Of a stretch of 32,134 bases of DNA, positions 22,934 through 31,107 are shown in pieces. Numbering within the stretch: the first letter of the stretch is position 1; every line of letters starts with the position of its first letter. This DNA comes from UBA2160 sp964588665 (GTDB lineage Bacteria > Chloroflexota > Dehalococcoidia > Lucifugimonadales > UBA1123): assembly GCA_964588665.1 (NCBI GenBank), contig CAZPQQ010000034.1, positions 1 through 32,134 on the forward strand. Reading direction: 5' to 3'. The notes beneath the pieces were generated by a model. The model was not told the DNA's origin, ran no database searches, and saw only the letters and a list, made by a program, of their open reading frames with translations. The position numbers and the translations under genes are program-made.

Positions 22934-25351
22934 ATGACTCCTGACAGTCCAAAATTCCGACGGCACGTGCGATCGTCCGGATGGCCTTCACTCCGTGAAA
23001 TCTCGCCGACGGCTGTTGCCTTCGTCGTGGTGTTCTCAGCTCTGCTCGTCTTCCGGCCCATGCAGGTGTACCAAGGTCTGTTCCTGGCGCCTGTTTTCAT
23101 AGCCAGCCGGCGCGGATTGAAGAGCGGCCTCGTCGCCGCCGGCATCGCCATCGTCTTCCAGTCGAACGTTCAACTGATAACAGAGGGCGCCGTCATCACC
23201 CAAGCTTCTGCCGGCTCGGTGCTCTCGACGTGGGCGCTCGATGCCGCCGTCGGATTCGCCGCCGGCGCCGCGTTCACGTATGTCGCCGCAGCTCAACGAG
23301 AGGCCATGTACAGAGAGGTGCTCGCCGACATAGGCAAGATCATGAGTTCCTCGCTGGACATGGAGGAAGTCTTCGATCATTTTGCCGAGCAGCTCTGTAC
23401 GATAATCCCGTTCGACCACCTAGCGATAAGCATTGTCGATACACAGCAAGGAGTCGCGGTTGCTTCGTACGTCGCCGGGGCCGGCAATTCCGACAGCCGC
23501 CAACCTGGCGAATCGATTCCGCTGCAAGGATCATTGGCTGGAATTGTAGTCCGTAAGCGGTCACCTGCAACGGTAAACAACGCCACTCGCGAGCAGGTTG
23601 ACAACGAGTTGCCGACGCTGCGCGCAGCCTTCAATGACGGGTATCGTTCGTTCTTGACCGTTCCCCTGGTGCACCGCGACGACGTCGTGGCCGTGCTGGA
23701 GATGCGGACGTTCGAACCGGAGTCGTACACCAGCCACCACTCGATGCTGGCGGAACGTGTTGGGAACCAGATTGCCGGCGCCATCGCTATTGCTCTCATG
23801 TACGCGGAACGTGAGAAGACGGAGACCGCTCTTCGCGAGGCCGAACAGAAATACCGCACATTGGTGGAGAACGCCAATGACTCGATCGTCGTCGTCCAGA
23901 ACGGCCGGATTGTCTTCTCCAACAGCACCTATGAGCAACTCCTCGGATACACGATTGACGACAACCGAGGCGGCAGCTTCATCGACGACGTGGCCGACGA
24001 GGACCGCGAACAAGTCCTGGATCACTACCGGAGACGGCTGAACGGCGAGGGGCCGCCCGACCAGTACGAGGCCAATCTCGTAACCCGTGACGGGATCCGA
24101 GTGCCCGTGGAGGTCAGACCCCGAGTCATCGACTACCAGGGCGATCCGGCCGTTCTAGTGGTGATGCGCAACGTCACCGAGCGCAAACACCTCGAAGAGC
24201 AGCTATTCCTCGCGCAGAAGATGGAGGCGGTTGGACAGCTAGCGGGCGGGATTGCTCACGACTTCAACAACCTGTTGTCGGCCGTGATTGGGTTCGCCCA
24301 ATTAGCCAACCTGCAACTGGAAACACGAGGGACGGTGGAGAGCAGCTACCTGGACGAAATTCAACAGGCGGCGGAGCGCGGCGCGCAACTGACCCGCCAG
24401 CTTCTCGCCTTCTCTCGACGCTAGGTCACCGAGCCGAAGGTGCTTAACCTGAACGAGCTCATCGTCAACCTCGACAGAATGCTGCGTCGCTTGATCGGCG
24501 AACATGTGGAACTGGTGGTGCTCACCGCCACCGAGCTGGGGGCGGTTCGAGTGGACCTCGGCCAGATGGAGCAGGTGCTCACGAATCTCGTAGTGAACGC
24601 CCGCGACGCCATGGGCGAAGGCGGCACACTCACGATCCGGACGGAAAACGTGGACCTGGACGACGAAAGTACGCGGAATGATCTGGAACTGGAGCCCGGC
24701 AAGTACGTGAGGGTGACCGTGAGCAACAACGGTCTTGGAATGAAGCCGGAGGTCGTCGCTCGCGTATTCGAGCCGTTCTTTACGACGAAAGGGGTCGGCG
24801 AAGGCACAGGGCTGGGCCTCTCCACGTGCTACGGTATCGTCAAACAGAATGGCGGGCACATTGCTGTCGAAAGCGTGCTGAACGAAGGCACGACGTTCAA
24901 GATATACTTGCCCCTGTTGACCGAATCCCCCGATGCGTTGCGGGCGGACGAATCGGAACATACCGACGACGTGCTGACCGGCTCCGAGACCGTGTTGCTG
25001 GTCTAGGACGAGCCAGCCGTGAGAAAGCTTACGTCCGAGGTGCTCCAGAACCAGGGTTACAGGGTGCTCGAAGCGACCAACGGCGTCGAGGCCGTTGGCG
25101 TGATCGAAGACGACCCCGGTGACTGCATCGATCTGCTGGTGACCGACGTGGTGATGCCGGCGATGGGCGGCAGGGAGCTTGCCCAACGGTTCAGGATATC
25201 CCGCCCGGACGGCAAAGCCCTCTACATGTCAGGCTACCCGGATTCCATGATTACGAGGCAAGGCGACGCCAACCTCGACGGCGGGTTCCTGCAAAAACCG
25301 GTGACCATGGTCGAGCTCGCCCGCAAAGTCAGGGAGATGCTGGATCACTAG
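22934..25351 (+). pseudogene. Hybrid sensor histidine kinase interrupted by two in-frame TAG codons
   Basis: One uninterrupted frame of 806 codons apart from TAG at codon 497 (24422-24424) and codon 691 (25004-25006). Domain order: three or four membrane segments (residues ~25-120), GAF (~135-290), PAS (EQKYRTLVENANDSIVVV), HisKA with His442 (GGIAHDFNNLL), HATPase with N-box LVVNARDAM and GTGLGLS, then a REC domain with Asp738 (LVTDVVMP), SGY and QKP. The first TAG replaces the residue usually Gln in AFSRRQ, the second the Glu of LLVEDE: CAG and GAG are each one change from TAG. The ATP-site DxGxG reads NNGLG. No frameshift is present. Either a recent pseudogene or read-through; three fragments (sensor/HisKA, HATPase, receiver) could also be made separately. 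TAG ends several intact genes here, so TAG is not reassigned. Confidence 0.85.
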
Positions 25352-25529
25352 GCGCTGATGATTGCGGGGCTTGGCCCGGAAGGGACCAGAGTACGAGTGG
25401 TTTCGTCCTGGTCATGCTCTGTTGACGCAGTCACTCCCGTCGATTAGGCGCGCACGTCGGCCCTCAGTCCCGATTGCGGCGGCGTTCCGTTCTCGTTGAA
25501 TCCTCAGATATCTGATCGGGTGGATCGAG

Positions 25530-26012
25530 TTGACGTCGTCAGACATTCCGAGCCTCATTCAACCCTTCTGGGACAGCTTCGTCGCTGCCGCTGACCTTGA
25601 CCCGCCACCGGCGTTTTCCGAAGCATTCTTCTTCGGTGACGATGAACGCGTTGCAAACGCACTCGCCGAATTAGTCTTGAGCGGCACAAAACGAGCTACC
25701 ACATCGCTCTTATGGGCTTACGAGGCGGACAACGAGCCTATGCCACAATCCGGAGATTTCAGTGTCGTAACCAATTGGGATGGACAGCCGCTATGCGTCA
25801 TTGAAACAATTCAGGTGGATATCTGTCCGTATCAAGAAGTAACCGAAGCCTACGCGGCCGTGGAGGGCGAGGGAGACGGTTCGCTACGGCATTGGCGGGA
25901 TGTTCACTGGGCTGCGTTCTCAAGGGAATGCGCGCGGATAGGCAAGACGCCAGACCCGCGCATGCCGGTAGTGTGCGAACGCTTCAAAGTCGTGTACCAG
26001 CCCAACACGTGA
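25530..26012 (+). CDS. ASCH-domain protein
   Basis: A 160-residue ASCH protein, a PUA-like fold thought to bind RNA or act on nucleosides. Typical blocks are FGDDERVANALAELVLSGTKRATTSLLWAYE, GDFSVVTNWDGQPLCVIETIQVDICPYQEVTEAYAAVEGEGDGSLRHWRDVHWAAFSRE, and the closing VVCERFKVVY. The LVLSGTKRATTSL segment carries the conserved GxKxxT-like motif. YqfB-type relatives hydrolyse N4-acetylcytidine; whether this one does is unknown. The start is TTG at 25530, with GGTGGA about 7 bases upstream. It stands alone after the broken kinase. Confidence 0.85.
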   Translation: MTSSDIPSLIQPFWDSFVAAADLDPPPAFSEAFFFGDDERVANALAELVLSGTKRATTSLLWAYEADNEPMPQSGDFSVVTNWDGQPLCVIETIQVDICPYQEVTEAYAAVEGEGDGSLRHWRDVHWAAFSRECARIGKTPDPRMPVVCERFKVVYQPNT

Positions 26013-26220
26013 GCGAACGGATGAGAAGAGAATACCACAGTGAACGAGTTTGCCGGTCAGCCAAAACTCTTTGGTGACGATTCGTTGTGAGTTTCTGTCC
26101 CACCCGCCCACACTTCGGGTTCAGTTCCTTCGGGACGTTCCTTCCGGACCGTGATCGAGAGCCTCGGTAAAACGAGGAGGGCCGAATGATCGGGGACCGT
26201 ATACTGACATTCACGGGCTA

Positions 26221-26709
26221 CTACGTAGCCCCGAATTTGAAGAGGACCTCCTCCCGAAACGCCCGAAGGCACTCCTCACTCGCGCCGATGTCCACGAGGT
26301 CCTGCTCCGTGTTGTTGAGCAGCTCGGTCAACCGACGCTGCTCGAAATCTTCACCGAGTTCGTTCTCATTGGTGTCAAAGAAGATCTCATGGCCGTCCGG
26401 GTCTTTGGTGGTCCAACAGGCGCCGTCGACATCTGCATCATACTTTTCTTTGGCGTATCGCTCGGGTTCGCCCTCGAGCGACAAACCGTTTTCCTGAAGG
26501 AAATCGTATATCGCGAACGCGTCGACTCCTCTAAAGTTCAAGAGGTCTCTCTCGAGAAATGTCATCAGTGCAATGTTGAAGCTCCCGCGGCGTAATCCCA
26601 CACCAGTCCGGGAACTCCGCTGAATTTCCATGCCAAGCGCCTGGTAGAAGGCTGTGGACCGATCGAGGTCCTTTACCTTGAGACAGAGTGTCGGTGCACC
26701 AACGTACAT
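26221..26709 (-). CDS. VOC superfamily (glyoxalase/dioxygenase-like) protein
   Basis: A 162-residue protein with one VOC (beta-alpha-beta-beta-beta) fold: APTLCLKVKDLDRSTAFYQALGMEI as the first module and WTTKDPDGHEIFFDT as the second, with the usual DPDG-x2-I ending. A further ~40 charged residues (EQRRLTELLNNTEQDLVDIG) follow. The metal ligands expected in glyoxalase I are not all evident, so the activity is open. The ATG at 26709 has GGAGG (26718-26722) at 8 bases; the ATG at 26715 would leave only 2 bases. Confidence 0.85.
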   Translation of the reverse strand: MYVGAPTLCLKVKDLDRSTAFYQALGMEIQRSSRTGVGLRRGSFNIALMTFLERDLLNFRGVDAFAIYDFLQENGLSLEGEPERYAKEKYDADVDGACWTTKDPDGHEIFFDTNENELGEDFEQRRLTELLNNTEQDLVDIGASEECLRAFREEVLFKFGAT

Positions 26710-26987
26710 TGGCATTCCCTCCTCGTGAAACTTGAAAGAATGGCAGCGTCGACGGCGTCTTTCTTCTGACTCGTCAGATGCTGCGGCTAGGTGACATCAG
26801 CCGGCTTTCACGATATTGATCCGGGAGCCACGAAATAGGCCACGAATCTTGCATGACGATGGTAGGGTGACTCCGAATCGCCGTCAAATATATTATTGCG
26901 CCTGCCGACCGCCTTTGAGTGTGGCGGCTGAGCGGTCAGAGGAACATGACCGACCAGAATTGATCACAACCGATGAGCAGTCAGCGT

Positions 26988-29900
26988 CTACCTGAAGTTC
27001 ATCGCTTTTGGCGTGTGTCTAACGGACGGCAGGTTCTCGGCGTGCTCGACCACCAGGTTCAGCGTGCCCTCTCGGCGGGATATCTTGCCCCGCACCAGCA
27101 GCACCGGCTCCCGCAGGACCAGGCGGTATTCGGCGTAGACCGCAGGCCACACGATCATCGGTATGTGGCCGAACTCGTCTTCGAGCGTGATGAAGACCGC
27201 CTTGCCGCTCGGTCGTTGACGCCGCACCACCAGACCCGCGGTCCACACTTCCATGCCCTCCTTCAGGTGCGGGATCTCGTCCGAAGGCAATACGTTTGCG
27301 GGCAGGTTCGGGCGAACGTGGGCCATCAGGTGGCCTTCTGGGTACAGCCTCATGGTCTGGTACTCGCCCGCCATCCGCTCCCAGCTTGTCATGGGTTCGA
27401 GCTCGGCCATGTCCTGGTCAACGGGCAGATCGAGAGGCGCTTGCCAGGCGTAAGGTTTGCCTTTTCCGTTGCTCTGAGACACGCCCTTCGTCGTAGAGGC
27501 GGGTTTCGGAGGCTGTTGCCGAACAACCGCTGAGCCATCTGTCCGTAGACCCTCTCCCCGGGGCGATTGGACCCGCTCGCCCACCCCGAATCCCGATTGC
27601 ATCGAGTCATGCTGCTCCTCACCAGGCATGCTCGCCGTCGTAGGAGTGGAATTTTCTCGCCCGTCACCTAACGACATGCTCTTCGTCGTAGGGGAGGGTT
27701 TCAAGCCCTCCCGCGCCCTGCTGCCTGTCATCCCCTGACCGAGAGGAACCGGCCTGTAGCGCAGGCCCACCTCCCAGAGCGCGGAGCGTCGGTCCGAGGC
27801 CAGTGAGTCGAAGGCGCCTGCCAGCACCAGGTGCTCGACGGTCTCGCGCTGTAGGCCGGTGCGCAGCATCGCGTCGGCCATGTCGGCGAAGGGCCCGCCG
27901 CGCTCCCGGGCATCCACGATCGCCTCTGCCGCCGCCTTGCCCAAGCCTTTGATGTTCAGGAAACCCAGGAGCACTCCTTCGTCGAGCTGCTCCGTGAGGC
28001 TGCCCGCTCCGTTCGAGTCAGGAGGCCGAGAGGCGATGATGCACTTCTCGACACTGGCGTTGACGTCGGGGTTGAACACCCACACGCCGTGACGTCGAGC
28101 GTCTTCTTTGAGAGTCTCCAGATTGTAGAAACCCATCGGCTGCTGGTTGAAGAGGCCCACGAAGAACTCCAGGGGGTAGTAGTGCTTTAGCCATGTCATG
28201 TGGAATGCGGTGACGCCAAAAGCGAAGGCATGAGACTCCGGAAACATGTACTGGCCGTTGAATTTCTTGAATATCTTCGCCGCGACGTCCTCGGGCACTC
28301 CTCTTTCGCCCGATTTGTCCCGAAACTTCACCCAGTACTGGTCGATGAGCGTTGTGTTGTTGCGGCGGCGGAAAGCGCGGCGAAGCTGGTCGGCCTCCAG
28401 CGAGCCGAATCCCGCGACCTCGATCGCCACCTGGTTGACCTGATCCTGGAACAGGATGACGCCCAGCGTGCGCTCCAGTGCGACACGCTCCAGGGGGTGG
28501 TCGTAGTCCCAGGGCTCGCCCAGACGGCGGCGTATGAACTGGGTCACGCCGTCGTTGGCGCCCACGCCGGGCCGCACGGCGGCGACCTCGTAGGCCATGT
28601 CGACCAGATTTCGAGGCTTGATTCGGATGATCGCCTGCATCTGAGCAGCCGACTCCACCTGGAACACGCCGATGGTGTCGGCGCGATGCAGCATTTCGTA
28701 CACGGCCGGGTCTTCGAAGTCCACGCGGCTAAGATCGATGTAGCTCCCCGTGCGCTGCTCGATGAACTGGAGGGCGTCCTGCAACTGGGACAGGGCGCCA
28801 AGGGCCAGGAAGTCGATCTTCACGAATCCGGCGTCGTCGATGGAGTCCTTGTCCCAGTGGCATATGAAACGGTCGTCGATGGCGCTCTGCTGCACGGGAA
28901 CGATCTCAGTCAAGGGCGTCGAGCCGATGACCATGCCTCCGGGATGCTGGGCCAGGTACTTGGGGAACCCGTTGAGTTCGGCGGCGAGGCTTATCAAGTC
29001 GCGCCAAACGGGGGTGTCGGTGCGGTCGCGGAATTCGGGCAGGCGCTCCATCTCCGCCTGAAGCTGCCCCGCGTTTCCCGACTCCACGCGCTTAGCCAGA
29101 CGATCGACGTCCTGGAAGGGAAGTCCCAGGGCCTTGCCCAGGTCGCGGACGGAGCCCTTCATCCTGTAGGTGCTTATCATGCCGGTGAGGACGGCCCGGT
29201 CCCATCCCCAGCGCTGGTGCACCCGCTTGATGAGTTCCTCACGGATGTTCCGGGGAAAGTCCAAGTCGATGTCGGGCACGGAGGCCATGTCGTCTTGCAG
29301 GAACCGCTCCAGCGACAGGTCGAACTTCAGAGGGTCAATGTGGGAGAGGCCGACGAGATAGCCTGTCAGCATTGCGACCGACGACCCTCTGCCTCTGCCC
29401 GGAGGACGCTCCTCCAAGGGTATCTCGGGGTCGCTCAACCCCAACTCGATCTGGATGTCGCGGGCGATCTGGATGATGTCGTGGTAGATGAGGAAGAATC
29501 CGGCGAGGTCGTGCTTCTTGATGAGGCGGAACTCCTCGCTGAGCCTCTTGCGCACCCTCCAGTTGATGCGTCCGTAACGTCTGATGGCCGCCTGGCGGCA
29601 TAGCTCTTCCAGATAGCTCAGGGGCGTGTATCCGGGAGGCACGGGATAGTCGGGGAACTTGTATGCCAGATCGCGGGTGAGATCGAAAGAGCACCGCTCA
29701 GCCACCAGCAACGTGTTGTGCACGGCCTCGGGACAGTCACGGAAAAGAGATTCCATCTCGGCGGGAGACTTGAGGTGGAAGTGGGCGTTGGGCCTGCGCT
29801 CCAGATGAGTCTCCTCGAGGCTCTTGTTGTTGCGGATGGCGACCAGCGCATCCTGGAGCCTGTGGCGGTCCGGCGTGTGGTAGTGGACGTTGTTGGTAGC

Positions 29901-30464
29901 TACGACCCGTACGCCGACCCTCCCAGCCAGCTCCACGAGCTGTCGATTGCGTCGCGTGTCACCGTGAACCAGGTTCTGCTGAAGCTCAACGAAAACGCTG
30001 TCGGGGCCGAGCCAGTCCACGTACTGCCTCAGAACGCCCTCGGCCTCGTCGGTCCGGCCTTGGGCGGCCAGGCTGGGGACCGGGCCGTTGCGGCAGCCGG
30101 TGAGCAGCACTACACCTTCGGAGTATTCGGACAGAAGCTCGACGTCGAGCTCGGGGTTCCGACGCTCCGCGCCGATATAGGAATAGGTGACGAGCTGGCA
30201 CAGGTTTCCGTAGCCGGCGCGGTCCGAGGCCAGCAGCGTCAGGTGCTGCCCGCCCTGGAGCGTGACCTCGGCGCCGACGATGGGGTTGATGTCCAGGCTG
30301 CGGGCGACTTGAGCGAACTGCATCGTCGCGCACATGTTGTCGTGGTCGGTCAGCGCCAGGGCCGGGTAACCCAACTCGACAGCGCGGGCCAGCAGTTCGT
30401 CGACGGAGGATGCTCCTTCTTGGAAGGAGTAGTTGCTATGGCAGTGTAGCTCGGCGTAGGTCAT
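26988..30464 (-). CDS. dnaE2: Error-prone DNA polymerase III alpha subunit (DnaE2/ImuC type) with repeat-built linker
   Basis: A 1158-residue C-family polymerase. The PHP domain is at the N-terminus (AELHCHSNYSF with His7 and His9; LALTDHDNM; GAEVTL). The catalytic Asp residues are in PDIDLDF (Asp398, 400, 402). The finger and thumb parts (LAQHPGGMVIG; GVFQVESAAQM; FPESHAFAFG) and helix-hairpin-helix (LGFLNIKGLGKAAAEAI) follow, and an OB fold ends the protein (WTAGLVVRRQRPSGKAVFITLEDE). It lacks the long C-terminal tau-binding part of replicative DnaE1 and matches DnaE2, which acts with ImuB in mutagenic bypass. Residues ~910-1000 are a Ser/Thr/Pro-rich linker made of repeat sequence, including the genome palindrome at 27691-27712; DnaE2 proteins are normally shorter. 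A weak ribosome binding site precedes ATG 30464. Upstream lie a HicB-like gene and imuB. Confidence 0.88.
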   Translation of the reverse strand: MTYAELHCHSNYSFQEGASSVDELLARAVELGYPALALTDHDNMCATMQFAQVARSLDINPIVGAEVTLQGGQHLTLLASDRAGYGNLCQLVTYSYIGAERRNPELDVELLSEYSEGVVLLTGCRNGPVPSLAAQGRTDEAEGVLRQYVDWLGPDSVFVELQQNLVHGDTRRNRQLVELAGRVGVRVVATNNVHYHTPDRHRLQDALVAIRNNKSLEETHLERRPNAHFHLKSPAEMESLFRDCPEAVHNTLLVAERCSFDLTRDLAYKFPDYPVPPGYTPLSYLEELCRQAAIRRYGRINWRVRKRLSEEFRLIKKHDLAGFFLIYHDIIQIARDIQIELGLSDPEIPLEERPPGRGRGSSVAMLTGYLVGLSHIDPLKFDLSLERFLQDDMASVPDIDLDFPRNIREELIKRVHQRWGWDRAVLTGMISTYRMKGSVRDLGKALGLPFQDVDRLAKRVESGNAGQLQAEMERLPEFRDRTDTPVWRDLISLAAELNGFPKYLAQHPGGMVIGSTPLTEIVPVQQSAIDDRFICHWDKDSIDDAGFVKIDFLALGALSQLQDALQFIEQRTGSYIDLSRVDFEDPAVYEMLHRADTIGVFQVESAAQMQAIIRIKPRNLVDMAYEVAAVRPGVGANDGVTQFIRRRLGEPWDYDHPLERVALERTLGVILFQDQVNQVAIEVAGFGSLEADQLRRAFRRRNNTTLIDQYWVKFRDKSGERGVPEDVAAKIFKKFNGQYMFPESHAFAFGVTAFHMTWLKHYYPLEFFVGLFNQQPMGFYNLETLKEDARRHGVWVFNPDVNASVEKCIIASRPPDSNGAGSLTEQLDEGVLLGFLNIKGLGKAAAEAIVDARERGGPFADMADAMLRTGLQRETVEHLVLAGAFDSLASDRRSALWEVGLRYRPVPLGQGMTGSRAREGLKPSPTTKSMSLGDGRENSTPTTASMPGEEQHDSMQSGFGVGERVQSPRGEGLRTDGSAVVRQQPPKPASTTKGVSQSNGKGKPYAWQAPLDLPVDQDMAELEPMTSWERMAGEYQTMRLYPEGHLMAHVRPNLPANVLPSDEIPHLKEGMEVWTAGLVVRRQRPSGKAVFITLEDEFGHIPMIVWPAVYAEYRLVLREPVLLVRGKISRREGTLNLVVEHAENLPSVRHTPKAMNFR
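27481..27712 (-). repeat. Repeat-derived in-frame linker inside dnaE2
   Basis: Three degenerate units of the form (CATG)CTCTTCGTCGTAGGGG (plus-strand reading) occur near 27481, 27627 and 27675. They give the peptide units STTKGVS, PTTASMP and PTTKSMS. The last runs into the 22-bp palindrome at 27691-27712 (encoding REGLKPSP), nearly identical to the intergenic pair at 1123-1251. The reading frame stays open through all of it. Confidence 0.75.
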
Positions 30465-30524
30465 TTGGCAGTTTCACGGGTTTGGCCCTGAAGGCGATCA
30501 ACTAAATACTTGCTCAAAGCAATT

Positions 30525-30615
30525 GCCATCCTGAGCGAAGCCGAAGGATCTGGGGCCTCGCAGGCAATCGCGCGTGTCTTGCGGCGAGATTCTTCGCCCG
30601 CGGGCTCAGAATGGC
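30525..30615. repeat. Inverted repeat of the CATCCTGAGCGAAG type
   Basis: The left arm GCCATCCTGAGCGAAGCCGA with AGGATCT (30525-30551) is matched, imperfectly, by the reverse complement of the right arm (AGATTCTTCGCC through GCTCAGAATGGC, about 30588-30615). The arms are about 27 bases with a 36-base loop. It lies just upstream of dnaE2. Similar CATCCTGAGC repeats are common in environmental bacterial genomes. Confidence 0.7.
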
Positions 30616-30694
30616 GAGAGCCGTTCGCGGTCACTTATTTTGTTTATCGCCACCAAGCCGGCGCTAGTTGCATCGAAATGCACTCACGATTCTC

Positions 30695-30728
30695 CGTTCG
30701 TGGTGAGCCTGTCGAACCACTTCGACGA
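30695..30728. repeat. Dispersed repeat, GTGAGCCTGTCGAAC type
   Basis: CGTTCGTGGTGAGCCTGTCG then AACCACTTCGACGA matches, in reverse complement, the 21671-21695 copy (CACCACGAACGG). It contains its own GTGGT/ACCAC pairing and lies between the HicB-like gene and dnaE2. Confidence 0.7.
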
Positions 30729-30813
30729 GACAACGTACTCATCCGGCACTCGGCACATTTCACATGGGGACCTGTGCTCAATGAAATCGGGATTCGGGGT
30801 GAAAGGTGAGCCA

Positions 30814-31074
30814 TCAGATCGAGACATTGACCTCCGCGACAAACGCCCCCAAAACGGGCGGTTCGGCCTCGAGTTCATCGAGGCCAAACGTATCCACATG
30901 AAACTTGATCGCAGAATTGATATCGACTAGGGCTTCCTCGTAAGTGTCCCCTTCACCCATGACGACGCCTTTGATTCCCGGCGGGTAAGCCGTATAGCCT
31001 TCGGGATGCTTCTCAACGATTATTTTGAATGCCTTTATCCTGCCATCCTTCACCTTGTCATTGTCTTGCCACAA
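30814..31074 (-). CDS. HicB-like protein (orphan antitoxin-type)
   Basis: An 86-residue HicB/UPF0150 domain protein: FKIIVEKHPEGYTAYPPGIKGVVMGEGDTYEEALVDINSAIKFHVDTFG is the full compact core, followed by a short tail (PPVLGAFVAEVNV). There is no DNA-binding domain and no HicA toxin gene adjacent. The start is taken as TTG (31072-31074), with AAGG 7 bases upstream; a GTG at 31053 is an alternative. It sits 33 bases after the probable imuB stop and before dnaE2 on the same strand, so it may be transcribed with the mutasome genes. Its core differs from the other HicB-like gene at 12203. Confidence 0.75.
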   Translation of the reverse strand: MWQDNDKVKDGRIKAFKIIVEKHPEGYTAYPPGIKGVVMGEGDTYEEALVDINSAIKFHVDTFGLDELEAEPPVLGAFVAEVNVSI

Positions 31075-31107
31075 GCATATGCCTTGTGAGACTGGATATC
31101 GCTGACA

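Noticed and set aside
22934..25351. Reassignment of TAG as a sense codon
   Set aside because: At least six intact genes (for example those ending at 2637, 4024, 5155, 8010, 14621 and 14789) use TAG as their stop.
26908..26928. Terminator after dnaE2
   Set aside because: The ACCGCC/GGCGGC stem is short with a 9-base loop and lacks a T-run.
28200..29603. Long plus-strand frame of 467 codons
   Set aside because: It is antisense to the core of dnaE2, whose motifs are unmistakable; high GC keeps the opposite frame open.
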